Below are positions 7,564 to 14,785 of a stretch of DNA of 46,539 nucleotides, piece by piece; within the stretch, counting starts at the first letter, position 1, and each line of letters opens with the position of its first letter. A program made the position numbers and the translations under genes. The notes under the pieces were generated by a model. It searched no databases and was not told the origin of the DNA. It saw nothing but the letters and a program-made list of their open reading frames with translations. The stretch is from JAGVVZ01 sp964373165 (GTDB lineage: Archaea > Aenigmatarchaeota > Aenigmatarchaeia > CG10238-14). Location: contig CAYJTF010000003.1 of the NCBI GenBank assembly GCA_964373165.1, forward strand, positions 1-46,539, in the 5' to 3' direction.

Positions 7564-8093
7564 GGTACAAATAGCCTATGCCTATCTATTTCTTTTAATT
7601 CGTCTATTATTCTCTTTTTTACCATCTTTTTGGGGTCTGGTAACATTTCAACTCTAGTTTTCAAATCTTCGAAATCAGAAAAAGGCTTATTCTTTCTTGC
7701 TTTCAATATCTCCCACATATGCTTTTTTCCTATGCCCTGTAGCAATTCTAAAGTGTGAAGACGTGTAGTTAGGGGTCCAGTCTTGTTAAAGAAGTCTACG
7801 AATTTTTGTTCATTCTCGTTAATTATCTTATCGATAGCTACTTCCAATTCTGTTTTTGCATAACTCGTTAATTCGTTATATCTTATTTTGCCTTTTATTA
7901 GTTTTACTTTGTCCCATTTTCCTTCTCCAACATAAACCAGGTCTCCCGATTTAACAGTCTCATCTGGTTTAAGAATGATCTCTAATAGATTTAAGAATTT
8001 ATTTCCTATTCCCAAAACAACAGGCTCCGCTCTCCTACTTGCAGCCATGCCTTTTGGAAGGAAATCCAAGACTATAATATATTCGTCTTTCAT
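7557..8093 (-). CDS. DUF655 family protein
   Basis: A 178-residue protein of the archaeal DUF655 (COG1491) family, thought to be a nucleic-acid-binding protein. The N-terminal part is an OB-like barrel (EYIIVLDFLPKGMAASRRAE, then VKSGDLVYVGEG). The C-terminal part holds a helix-hairpin-helix (LELLQGIGKKHMWEILKARK) and a basic helix. Its place after rpl21e and rpoF is a conserved archaeal gene order; ksgA, which often follows, is absent here because a convergent gene ends at this point. The ATG at 8093 was chosen, with AGGGTTG upstream; a TTG at 8102 is possible. Confidence 0.85.
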   Translation of the reverse strand: MKDEYIIVLDFLPKGMAASRRAEPVVLGIGNKFLNLLEIILKPDETVKSGDLVYVGEGKWDKVKLIKGKIRYNELTSYAKTELEVAIDKIINENEQKFVDFFNKTGPLTTRLHTLELLQGIGKKHMWEILKARKNKPFSDFEDLKTRVEMLPDPKKMVKKRIIDELKEIDRHRLFVPY

Positions 8094-8108
8094 ACAGAAC
8101 AACCCTGT

Positions 8109-8438
8109 TTATACAAACTTATTTACTCTTTCAAGAATAAGTGCTTTTTCTTCTTCTGTCAAGTTTTTGTAATCCTTATCCAGAATAACTCTTACTTCAT
8201 CCCTATCTTTAGGCAGCAAGTTCACTATACTTATTATCTGCCTCTCTGTTAATTTTGATATTTCCTTTAATTTTTCGGTTAATTCTATAGCATTTTTTTC
8301 GCTAATTTTTGTATATTTTTTGAGATGTTCAAAAGCATTTTTTTGCTCATACCCCAGTTCTATCTCCTTGCTCCTCTCTTTGAGTATTTCTAAAGCTTCA
8401 GCATTTGATATTAACCTTTCTTTTAATATCTCTTCCAT
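8109..8438 (-). CDS. rpoF: RNA polymerase subunit Rpo4 (RpoF)
   Basis: A 109-residue homologue of eukaryotic Rpb4. With Rpo7 it forms the stalk of archaeal RNA polymerase, which helps open promoters and holds nascent RNA. Family signs are the N-terminal ISNAEALEILKERSKEIELG, GYEQKNAFEHLKKYTKIS, and the helical HRDC-like part with ISIVNLLPKDRDEVRVIL. It starts directly after the L21e stop, with no gap, and ends 15 bases before DUF655. Translation is probably coupled. Confidence 0.9.
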   Translation of the reverse strand: MEEILKERLISNAEALEILKERSKEIELGYEQKNAFEHLKKYTKISEKNAIELTEKLKEISKLTERQIISIVNLLPKDRDEVRVILDKDYKNLTEEEKALILERVNKFV

Positions 8439-8723
8439 CTAAATCAACCTGATATGTTCTGGCCTGGAAATTACCTGTTTTTCTTTATTTCCATCCATTA
8501 CTTTGATAATATACGATTGCCCTCTTTTATTTGTTATCACGCCTATTTTGCCTGTAAATCTCTTAAAAGGCATTCCTTTGTGGCTTGAAGGCATAGGTCT
8601 GATGAGAACCATGTTACCTATTTCAAATTCCTGTAAATACTTGTTTATAGTCAGTCTTTCTCTATTACCTCTCCTTAAGAGCTTTCTGGTCTTTCTTTTC
8701 GGTCCCTTGGATTTTATAGGCAT
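8439..8723 (-). CDS. rpl21e: 50S ribosomal protein L21e
   Basis: A 94-residue large-subunit protein. The basic N terminus (MPIKSKGPKRKTRKLLRRGN) precedes an SH3-like barrel (FEIGNMVLIRPMPSSHKGMP, then FTGKIGVITNKRGQSYIIKV and the end SRPEHIRLI). These are strong L21e signatures. The ATG at 8723 has GTGAT five bases before it; a TTG at 8729 is in frame but less likely. TATA-like bases at about 8738-8752 could give it its own promoter, in addition to read-through from pus10. Confidence 0.93.
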   Translation of the reverse strand: MPIKSKGPKRKTRKLLRRGNRERLTINKYLQEFEIGNMVLIRPMPSSHKGMPFKRFTGKIGVITNKRGQSYIIKVMDGNKEKQVISRPEHIRLI

Positions 8724-8780
8724 TTTCAATCACTTTATTCTATAAACTTCTATATTTAAGATTTTTAACCTTTTCAGATT

Positions 8781-10019
8781 TCATAAAAATGACTGTTTGG
8801 GTAACTTTTCATGGATTTTTATTACATCTAGTTCAATTTTCTTTACTTTGTTGTCTAATAGATCAGCTACATTAGGCGTAGTTCTTCCTTCATCCCCTGT
8901 AATGAGTTCTTTTATGTATAAGCCGGATTGAGAAGTTATTTTGAGTTCAATCTTCTTACTGTCTAGTTTTTTAAATTTGATATCCTTCACGAGTCTTCTT
9001 CTTAGCTTATCAGTTCTTCTTCTTATGACTCTTACAGGGGTATTTTGCGATATAACAGTGTTTTTTAATCCAGCTAATTTGTTAAGATTTTTTATTTCAC
9101 TATCAAAAGTTATGGTTGCCAGATATGTTTTGTCATGTTTTACTGTTTTTATGTCTCTAACAACGTTTTTGTTGGTATATCTTAACTCTTTGACCTTCAC
9201 TTTACTCGATTTATTTATCTCTTTTTCTATTTTTTTCAGATCAAAATATCTTCTTATAGGATTGAGTATTTCTATTACAAATGGTCTCCATCCCATACAT
9301 CTGACATCTATGTCTTCTCTCCCTTCTCCATGGAAACTTGTATCCACAGTTTTTGAATGTTTTAATAAAGGTTTAGCTATGATTTCTTGCACGGACGTTT
9401 TATAGATTTTTCTTTTCCATTTAGTTTGAGGTATGCCGCGAACTAATTTTTGGTATTTGCCAAAAATATATAATGATCTGACTTGTAATTTAACTGAATT
9501 CCTTTGAAAATCATAGAGTATAGTGATATCCGGATTTTTCCTATCCATTTCCTTTTTCATAATTTTACATATTTCTTTACCTAACTCTCTATTCACTTCT
9601 GTTCTGATTGATTCTACCCATTCCACGCCTATCTTGTTCCATAATTCTTGTTCTATCTCTAACAAATTTGAGGGTAAGTTTGTACCGATAAGCAGTGTCT
9701 TAAACTCATATTTTTGCAATTGCTTAATAAGTGGTTTTACTTTTTTTTTTAATATTTTGAAAAGATTGTTGCAAAGAGAGCATTTGCCAGACTCTTTAGT
9801 CTTAACTTTGATATTTCTAAATTCAATTCCAAAAAAATTTGATTCATTAACATTAACATTTTCTCCAGAATCCACTAAGAATGCCAAATATCTCCTAATA
9901 GTTTCGCCTCTTTGCTCATTAGTTAATCCCGTGAGCAATGCGCCGAATCCTCTTCCTAAACAATTATCGCATACAAACCTGTCTTTCATAATTGCTATTG
10001 CTTTCTCTTTAATGTCCAT
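8781..10019 (-). CDS. pus10: tRNA pseudouridine synthase Pus10
   Basis: A 412-residue Pus10, which makes pseudouridine at tRNA positions 54 and 55 in archaea. The N-terminal THUMP-like half has a zinc site: Cys17/Cys20 (CDNC) and Cys80/Cys83 (CSLC). The catalytic motif is HGEGREDIDVR (residues 230-240), containing the nucleophilic Asp, followed by MGWRPFVIEI. The C-terminal motif QSGLYIKELITGDEGRTTPN is typical. It directly abuts trmY, whose product methylates the pseudouridine 54 that Pus10 makes. That is a two-step modification pathway in two adjacent genes. Confidence 0.92.
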   Translation of the reverse strand: MDIKEKAIAIMKDRFVCDNCLGRGFGALLTGLTNEQRGETIRRYLAFLVDSGENVNVNESNFFGIEFRNIKVKTKESGKCSLCNNLFKILKKKVKPLIKQLQKYEFKTLLIGTNLPSNLLEIEQELWNKIGVEWVESIRTEVNRELGKEICKIMKKEMDRKNPDITILYDFQRNSVKLQVRSLYIFGKYQKLVRGIPQTKWKRKIYKTSVQEIIAKPLLKHSKTVDTSFHGEGREDIDVRCMGWRPFVIEILNPIRRYFDLKKIEKEINKSSKVKVKELRYTNKNVVRDIKTVKHDKTYLATITFDSEIKNLNKLAGLKNTVISQNTPVRVIRRRTDKLRRRLVKDIKFKKLDSKKIELKITSQSGLYIKELITGDEGRTTPNVADLLDNKVKKIELDVIKIHEKLPKQSFL

Positions 10020-10607
10020 TTAAATGCCTCTTCTATCTAATTCGTTATTTATTACAGCTATGACAGTTGAAGATAAATAAACATTGGGGCCGACCGATAT
10101 TTTTTCAACACTAAGTTTATCTAGTAAATTCTTCGTTTTCTCGTCTATCCCGATATGATCGCCTAGAATGCAACAAAAATTTTCTTTAAATCCGAATCCT
10201 CTTATGTCAACACCCGAAGGATCGAGATAAATCAATTGCGTATTTTCGCGCTTGCTACTTATTAGCTCTTTGAAATTTTTTTTCATTATAATAACACCCG
10301 GTTCTGACTCTACGGTGCCTCCAAATTCATTGAATTTGTTAATAGCAATTTTTATATGAGACGCAATATTTCTTTCATCAGGAGAAAACCTCTTAATTTT
10401 TGACGAATCTAATTCTATTGTTAGCGACGGGTTAGGCTTACCTTCTAATACTATATACATTTTTGTATTTTTTCTTAAACCATCGGAGATCCAAAAAGCA
10501 GAATTTATTGATCTACAAACAACATCCATTCTGCCAGCTCCAGGCAGATCGTTTAGGGAAAAATCTGCAGTGGTTGCTAATGATGCTTTTAGAATGAATT
10601 CTTTCAT
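10020..10607 (-). CDS. trmY: tRNA (pseudouridine-54-N1)-methyltransferase TrmY
   Basis: A 195-residue SPOUT-class (formerly DUF358) enzyme that converts pseudouridine 54 in archaeal tRNAs to N1-methylpseudouridine. Family signs are FILKASLATTADFSLNDLPG, AGRMDVVCRSINSAF, LEGKPNPSLTIE, FSPDERNIASHIKIA and the knot region CILGDHIGIDE with KISVGPNVYLSS. The stop codon touches the pus10 start codon, with no spacer, so the substrate-making and methylating enzymes are translated from one message. srp54 lies 22 bases upstream. Confidence 0.9.
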   Translation of the reverse strand: MKEFILKASLATTADFSLNDLPGAGRMDVVCRSINSAFWISDGLRKNTKMYIVLEGKPNPSLTIELDSSKIKRFSPDERNIASHIKIAINKFNEFGGTVESEPGVIIMKKNFKELISSKRENTQLIYLDPSGVDIRGFGFKENFCCILGDHIGIDEKTKNLLDKLSVEKISVGPNVYLSSTVIAVINNELDRRGI

Positions 10608-10629
10608 TGGTTAACCTCAATTTAAGAAA

Positions 10630-11949
10630 TTATATTTTCAATCCAAATTTCTTTGCCAATTTTGCTAGTTGGCCTCTTTTTAATCCGCCCATGCCGCCTA
10701 TTTTCTTAATTAATTTTTTGGATTGTTCGAATTGCTTCAGTAAATCTCTAACATCTTTTTCAGACGTTCCTGATCCCTTAGCGACTCTTTTGATTCTTGA
10801 AGCATGAATTATTTCTGGTTTTTCTTTTTCTTCATGTGTCATTGAATCTATGATATATTTGAATTTTTTCATTTTTGTTTCTTGCAACTGCATCAAATTT
10901 TCTGGAACATTATGCCCCAGTCCGGGTATCATTTCCATGACTCCAGATAATGGTCCCATTTTCTCCATACCGACCAGTTGATCATAAAAATCTTTCAGAG
11001 TGAATTTACCAGATAATAGTTTCTCCGCATCTTCTTCTTTGAATTCCGCATCTTTTACCTTTTCAATTAGCGCTTGCAGATCACCCATTCCAAGTAGTCT
11101 TGAAACAAATCTTACAGGATCATAAGATTCTAAATCTTCAATTTTCTCTCCCGTTCCAATGAATTTCACCTTTGCCTTAGTGATAGAACAAGATGACAAT
11201 GCTCCACCACCTTTTGCTGTGCCGTCTGTTTTTGTGACAATAACTCCAGTAACACCTACTAATTTATGGAATTCTTCTGCTTGCTTCCCGACAGTTCTGC
11301 CGAGGTCGGCGGGTATAACGAGCAAAGTTTCGCTTGGCTGAAATATCTTGTATAACTCTTTCAGTTCTTCTGCTAATTCATTGTCCAAGGCGTTTCTACC
11401 TGCGGTATCGACGATTATGACATCATATTTTTCAAATTTTCCCAGACCTTCTTTTACTGCATTATAAGGATTTTTATCGTCATTGATATGAACTGGAACA
11501 TGAAGTTTATCACCCAGTTGTTGTAATTGTTGCGGTGCGGCAGGTCTGTGGTAATCACATGCTATCATGGCAGGTTTCAGCCCTTGCTTTTGGAAAAATT
11601 TTGCAAGTTTAGCCGTGGTAGTTGTTTTACCAGAACCAAAGAGACCCACCATCATAATTCTTTTTTTGCCCAGCAATTCCGCCCTTTCTTTTCCTAGGAG
11701 ATTAGTTATTTCTTCATAAACTACCTTCATAACATGTTCTCTTATTGTGAGCCCAGTCGATATTTTTTCCTGAATACATCTTTTTCTTATAGTGTTAGAT
11801 AGGTCATAAACAAGTTTTACATCGACATCTGCTTGCAACAGGATTCTCTGCAAGCCTTTCACTATTTCTTCTATAGCTTCTCTGTCAATACTAGATCTGG
11901 TCAAAACCTTTTTAATTAAATCGGTTATACCTTTACCAAAATTCAGCAT
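10630..11949 (-). CDS. srp54: signal recognition particle SRP54
   Basis: A 439-residue SRP54 GTPase, which binds signal sequences and 7S RNA and docks with FtsY. The N domain is residues 1-90. G1 is VGLFGSGKTTTTAKLA (Lys108), with DYHRPAAPQQL, DTAGRNALD, VTKTDGTAKGGGALS and LGMGDL completing the NG core. The M domain contains MGPLSGVMEMIPGLG and the RNA-binding end IIHASRIKRVAKGSGTSEKD. Length is normal. ftsY, its receptor partner, is upstream on the same strand, separated by a 96-residue membrane protein. Confidence 0.95.
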   Translation of the reverse strand: MLNFGKGITDLIKKVLTRSSIDREAIEEIVKGLQRILLQADVDVKLVYDLSNTIRKRCIQEKISTGLTIREHVMKVVYEEITNLLGKERAELLGKKRIMMVGLFGSGKTTTTAKLAKFFQKQGLKPAMIACDYHRPAAPQQLQQLGDKLHVPVHINDDKNPYNAVKEGLGKFEKYDVIIVDTAGRNALDNELAEELKELYKIFQPSETLLVIPADLGRTVGKQAEEFHKLVGVTGVIVTKTDGTAKGGGALSSCSITKAKVKFIGTGEKIEDLESYDPVRFVSRLLGMGDLQALIEKVKDAEFKEEDAEKLLSGKFTLKDFYDQLVGMEKMGPLSGVMEMIPGLGHNVPENLMQLQETKMKKFKYIIDSMTHEEKEKPEIIHASRIKRVAKGSGTSEKDVRDLLKQFEQSKKLIKKIGGMGGLKRGQLAKLAKKFGLKI

Positions 11950-11999
11950 ATTTCTCTATGATAAATATAAAGTGGTTTTTTTAAACTTATAGATTTGAT

Positions 12000-12290
12000 T
12001 TATGAAATACGCTTATTTTTATGGGCATATTTCAGCCATAATTTTTTAAAGAACGGTAAAGTTAGAGTGGATATCATAAATCCCAAAGTAGGGACGATAG
12101 CATTTATCCAAGGTTTAAGTATATTTATTGAATTCAAGTACAACCCGATTGCTAAATATGTAAATATTGAGAGCAAAATCCTTCTCGTATAACTTGTTTC
12201 CCAGGCTTTATCGTTCTCAACTTTCTTATTTCTTTCTTCTATTTTCTCTACTCTTTGTTCCAGTTCCTTTAAATTAGGCATTGAACTCAC
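12000..12290 (-). CDS. conserved coiled-coil/two-TM protein between ftsY and srp54
   Basis: A 96-residue protein. Residues 5-30 form a short coiled coil (LKELEQRVEKIEERNKKVEN). A striking motif KAWETSYTRRI follows, then two transmembrane helices (about 38-56 and 61-80) joined by WINAIVPTLGF, and a basic tail (FFKKLWLKYAHKNKRIS). From memory, small proteins with the same KAWET..TRR and NAIVPT core occur widely in candidate-phylum bacteria and DPANN archaea, without a known function. Its start codon overlaps the ftsY stop by 4 bases (ATGA), so translation is coupled. Its place inside the SRP gene pair hints at a membrane-insertion role, which is inference. Confidence 0.8.
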   Translation of the reverse strand: MSSMPNLKELEQRVEKIEERNKKVENDKAWETSYTRRILLSIFTYLAIGLYLNSINILKPWINAIVPTLGFMISTLTLPFFKKLWLKYAHKNKRIS

Positions 12291-13300
12291 AATAAATTTT
12301 CTGCAATTTTATTAGGGTTGTATTTTTCAAAATTTTCATATTCTTGACCTATTCCCAGAAATAATATTGGTTTTTTAAGAACATATGCCGCTGACAATAT
12401 GCCACCACCCTTTTCAACTACATCTACTTTAGTCAGGATCAAAGCATCAACACCTACAGCTTTATCGTACATTTCGCATTGGCTGATAATATCATTTCCT
12501 GTTAAACTATCTAACACAAGAATTTTTAAATCAGATTTATTTACTCTACAAACCTTTTCTAACTGGTCCATCAAATTTTTATTTACATGTGTTCTTCCAG
12601 CAGTGTCTGCTAGTACGACATTTATGTTATGCGATTCTGCATGTTTAACTGCATCAAATACAACAGCTGCAGGATCAGCTCCGTATTGATGTTTTATAAC
12701 CTTTACTCTTAGTTTATTGGCGTGTTCTTCTAATTGTTCTATTGAGGCAGCTCTGAATGAATCCCCTGCTGCAAAAACAACTGAATATTTCTTGTCTATG
12801 AGCCATTTTGCAAATTTAGCCAGACTAGTTGTTTTTCCGCTACCATTAAATCCAAGAAAAATAAATAAGGCAGGTTTACCTTCACTTCTTTTTTTATGTA
12901 TTATTTTTTCTAAATCAATTTCAGGTGTTGTTAAAACCTCTAATAAACTGTTTCTGAAACTATTTTCTATCACTTCCTTTACTTGTGTTCTTTTCGTGTC
13001 TTTTCCTAATAAACTATTTTTTAAATCTTCTTTGAATTTGTCAATAACGCTAACAGCTACATCAGCTTCAAGTAAGTCAATTTCAACTTGATTGAAAATA
13101 TTATTAACGTCGTCTTCTGTTATTTGCCTTTCTGTAACCTTTTTGAATATTCTTTCCGCAACTTCCTTTACTGTCGTTTTTTTTTCTTTAACTTCCTTCT
13201 CTCTCTTTTCTTTTTTCGGTTTTGATTTATTCTCTTTTGTAACCATTTTTGTTACAGAAGAAACAACATTACTGATTTTTTTCTTTAGAAAATCAAACAT
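12287..13300 (-). CDS. ftsY: SRP receptor FtsY
   Basis: A 337-residue SRP receptor GTPase that brings SRP-ribosome complexes to the membrane. It starts MFDFLKKKISNVV, the usual FtsY opening, then has a Lys/Glu-rich acidic-basic stretch (about 20-50) as a membrane-contact region. The NG core shows FLGFNGSGKTTSLAKFAKWL, GDSFRAASIEQLE, DTAGRTHVN and TKVDVVEKGGGILS. The ATG at 13300 is one base after the pfdA stop and was preferred over the in-frame TTG at 13318, which overlaps pfdA. pfdA-ftsY-srp54 is a familiar archaeal order. Confidence 0.95.
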   Translation of the reverse strand: MFDFLKKKISNVVSSVTKMVTKENKSKPKKEKREKEVKEKKTTVKEVAERIFKKVTERQITEDDVNNIFNQVEIDLLEADVAVSVIDKFKEDLKNSLLGKDTKRTQVKEVIENSFRNSLLEVLTTPEIDLEKIIHKKRSEGKPALFIFLGFNGSGKTTSLAKFAKWLIDKKYSVVFAAGDSFRAASIEQLEEHANKLRVKVIKHQYGADPAAVVFDAVKHAESHNINVVLADTAGRTHVNKNLMDQLEKVCRVNKSDLKILVLDSLTGNDIISQCEMYDKAVGVDALILTKVDVVEKGGGILSAAYVLKKPILFLGIGQEYENFEKYNPNKIAENLL

Positions 13301-13301
13301 A

Positions 13302-13712
13302 CTATCTACTTTTTTCAATTATGGCTTTTACTTCGGGTTGGAGTTCGGATAATTCTCCAGCATATTTTATTATCTCATCTTCAAAGACTTCTATTGTAGC
13401 TTCTGTTTCCTTTTTATATTCATCAACGGTTTTTTTGGCATCATCTAAGGTTGTATCTGTGGCGATATTCCCTCCGATCATCATCAGAATTTTATTATTT
13501 TCAGATAATTTTGCAGAAATATATACGCCAGAACCTAAAGACAACATTATTTCGCCTTCCTTTGAGTTTTCTATATTTTCTAATGCTTCCAAAGTAGACT
13601 GAATTTCTACCATTCTATTTAGGAACATTTCCCTTCTGTTGTTCATCATTTCCATCCTTTTTTGTAACTGCTGATATCTCATAATTTTCTGTTGCATTTC
13701 TTTTTGATCCAT
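13302..13712 (-). CDS. pfdA: prefoldin alpha subunit
   Basis: A 136-residue prefoldin alpha subunit; with beta subunits it forms the jellyfish-shaped hexamer that delivers unfolded proteins to the thermosome. Coiled-coil helices at both ends (QQKIMRYQQLQKRMEMMNNR and ATIEVFEDEIIKYAGELSEL) flank the beta-hairpin core with LSLGSGVYISAKL and MIGGNIATDT. It opens the ftsY/srp54 operon. TATA-like bases (GTATTTTAATG on the minus strand, about 13734-13744) lie about 26 bases before the ATG, so it can have its own promoter besides read-through from tRNA-Val. Confidence 0.88.
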   Translation of the reverse strand: MDQKEMQQKIMRYQQLQKRMEMMNNRREMFLNRMVEIQSTLEALENIENSKEGEIMLSLGSGVYISAKLSENNKILMMIGGNIATDTTLDDAKKTVDEYKKETEATIEVFEDEIIKYAGELSELQPEVKAIIEKSR

Positions 13713-13766
13713 GACAATCTATACTCAACAAACATTAAAATACTTTCCGAGAACGATTATTTTAGA

Positions 13767-13838
13767 TGGGTCCAACCAGAATTGAACTGGTCTCTCGGCC
13801 TTGTAAGGGCCGCGTCCTGACCGATAGACTATGGACCC
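13767..13838 (-). tRNA. tRNA-Val (TAC)
   Basis: A complete 72-base cloverleaf without intron. Acceptor GGGTCCA pairs with TGGACCC, discriminator A, no encoded CCA. The anticodon stem CGGCC/GGCCG closes the loop CTTACAA, giving anticodon TAC (reads GUA). The T arm is ACCAG/CTGGT with loop TTCAATT. A TATA-like TTTAAACATAT lies about 25-33 bases upstream (13862-13872). pfdA follows 54 bases downstream on the same strand. Confidence 0.93.
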
Positions 13839-13902
13839 GCTATCAAATACTAGTCAGGTATATGTTTAAAACTTTAATTGCTTTTCTAATATTAGTGATA
13901 TT

Positions 13903-14148
13903 GTGTTCAAAAATAAAGAAGAAACATTTAACTATAATCCAGAAAAATTTAGAATTAACGTTCAAGCTAAATCAGACAACATGGAAAAATTTGAAGAAGT
14001 GATGAAACAGATAGACACCGTCTCCAAATATCTTTCCCATCTTTCGAAAAAAGTTGACGATATTCTTGTTCTGGCTAGACTCCAAGATGAAAAAATAAAA
14101 GATTTGGAGAGTAGAATAGAGGCTTTGACAGCTAGAGAGTTAGAATAA
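13903..14148 (+). CDS. small coiled-coil protein, unknown function
   Basis: An 81-residue open frame beginning with GTG at 13903. The second half is a regular heptad coiled coil (KQIDTVSKYLSHLSKKVDDI, then RLQDEKIKDLESRIEAL). The ATG at 13981 would give a 55-residue version that keeps the whole coiled coil. TATA-like bases at 13861-13871 are shared in the divergent gap with tRNA-Val and would start a transcript near 13895, favouring the GTG. It is convergent with the HAD-like gene, 11 bases apart. I do not recognise a family. Confidence 0.5.
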   Translation: MFKNKEETFNYNPEKFRINVQAKSDNMEKFEEVMKQIDTVSKYLSHLSKKVDDILVLARLQDEKIKDLESRIEALTARELE

Positions 14149-14159
14149 TTTTTCATTAA

Positions 14160-14651
14160 TTAATACTTTTTAAGTTCAGAAATTTTATCTGGCAGATGAT
14201 CAATTCCACTAAATTCTTTTACAACAATCGATTTTATTCTCCGTTTAATTTCTGGTTTAACGAAAGTTATTGTCATTTCTTTCTCTCCACCAATGCTTTC
14301 ACAGTCATCTTCGATTAATATATCCGGAACAAGTCTTTCAGCAATATCTTTGTAAATTCCTTCTTTTCGGCGATAAAAAATATGTCCTTTAGGAAAATCA
14401 TACTTTTTTAAAACTAGTTTATCTTTTTTTACATCTTCTGCTGTTTGATGGGAACTCAGATATAAAATTTCTGCTCCCTGTTTTTGCCACGCTTTCAACT
14501 TTTTAACAGCATTACCAACAGGGATATATGAAGAATAGTCGTGAACAGATTCGTCATTATTCAAAGCTTGGATTACTCTTTCTTCTCGATTTTTACCTTC
14601 TGCGTTTTTATGCATAATTAGAGTGCCATGTAAGAACACTAAAATTTTCAT
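14160..14651 (-). CDS. HAD-like protein with degenerate motif I
   Basis: A 163-residue protein with HAD-superfamily layout. After the first strand the usual DxDGT motif is replaced by FLHGTLIMHKN, so both catalytic Asp residues are missing. Motif II is LYLSSHQTAED. Late acidic residues are in PDILIEDDCESIGGEKEM, and the C-terminal motif is VVKEFSGIDHLPDKI. I recall related proteins in bacteria and archaea sharing the same HGT start, so this looks like a conserved variant rather than decay. Phosphatase activity is unlikely without the nucleophile; nucleotide or metal binding is possible. The ATG at 14651 has GGTGA upstream and lies only 15 bases after the initiator tRNA-Met, so it must be read from the tRNA promoter. 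Confidence 0.75.
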   Translation of the reverse strand: MKILVFLHGTLIMHKNAEGKNREERVIQALNNDESVHDYSSYIPVGNAVKKLKAWQKQGAEILYLSSHQTAEDVKKDKLVLKKYDFPKGHIFYRRKEGIYKDIAERLVPDILIEDDCESIGGEKEMTITFVKPEIKRRIKSIVVKEFSGIDHLPDKISELKKY

Positions 14652-14666
14652 TTTATCACCAAATAT

Positions 14667-14761
14667 TAGCGAAGCGTGGATTTGAACCACGGACCTCAGG
14701 GTTATGAGCCCTGCGAGCACTCCATTACAGTCCATTTTTTGGATGGCTGCTCCACTTCGCT
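14667..14761 (-). tRNA. initiator tRNA-Met (CAT) with D-loop insertion
   Basis: A 95-base gene. Acceptor AGCGAAG pairs with CTTCGCT, giving the A1-U72 pair of archaeal initiators. The anticodon stem CAGGG/CCCTG has the three G-C pairs (29-31/39-41) that mark initiator tRNA, with loop CTCATAA. The T arm is CGTGG/CCACG. The D stem GAGC/GCTC encloses an over-long loop: about 21 extra bases (14724-14744) between AGCC and GGAGT. Removing them leaves a normal 74-base tRNA. No CCA is encoded. A TATA-like TTTTTAAGT lies about 30 bases upstream. orc1 is upstream; the HAD-like gene is 15 bases downstream. Confidence 0.88.
14724..14744 (-). other. probable intron in the D loop of tRNA-Met
   Basis: About 21 bases interrupt the D loop after C17. 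The segment and its edges can pair as TCCA with TGGA and CCA with TGG, leaving an asymmetric bulge on the 3' side. This is a relaxed relative of the bulge-helix-bulge that archaeal splicing endonucleases cut. Exact splice sites may shift by one or two bases because the edges are repetitive. Confidence 0.5.
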
Positions 14762-14785
14762 ATGTCTTAACATATGAATAGTTAA

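Noticed and set aside
13301..13318. TTG start for ftsY at 13318
   Set aside because: The ATG at 13300 gives the standard MFDFLKKK opening and lies one base after the pfdA stop.
13766..14002. A 78-residue plus-strand frame crossing tRNA-Val
   Set aside because: It runs through the tRNA and its promoter and has no protein-like character; the GTG frame at 13903 explains the coding signal better.
14652..14735. An N-terminal extension of the HAD-like gene into the tRNA-Met region
   Set aside because: The extension is tRNA sequence read as protein; the ATG at 14651 has a Shine-Dalgarno and matches the family start.
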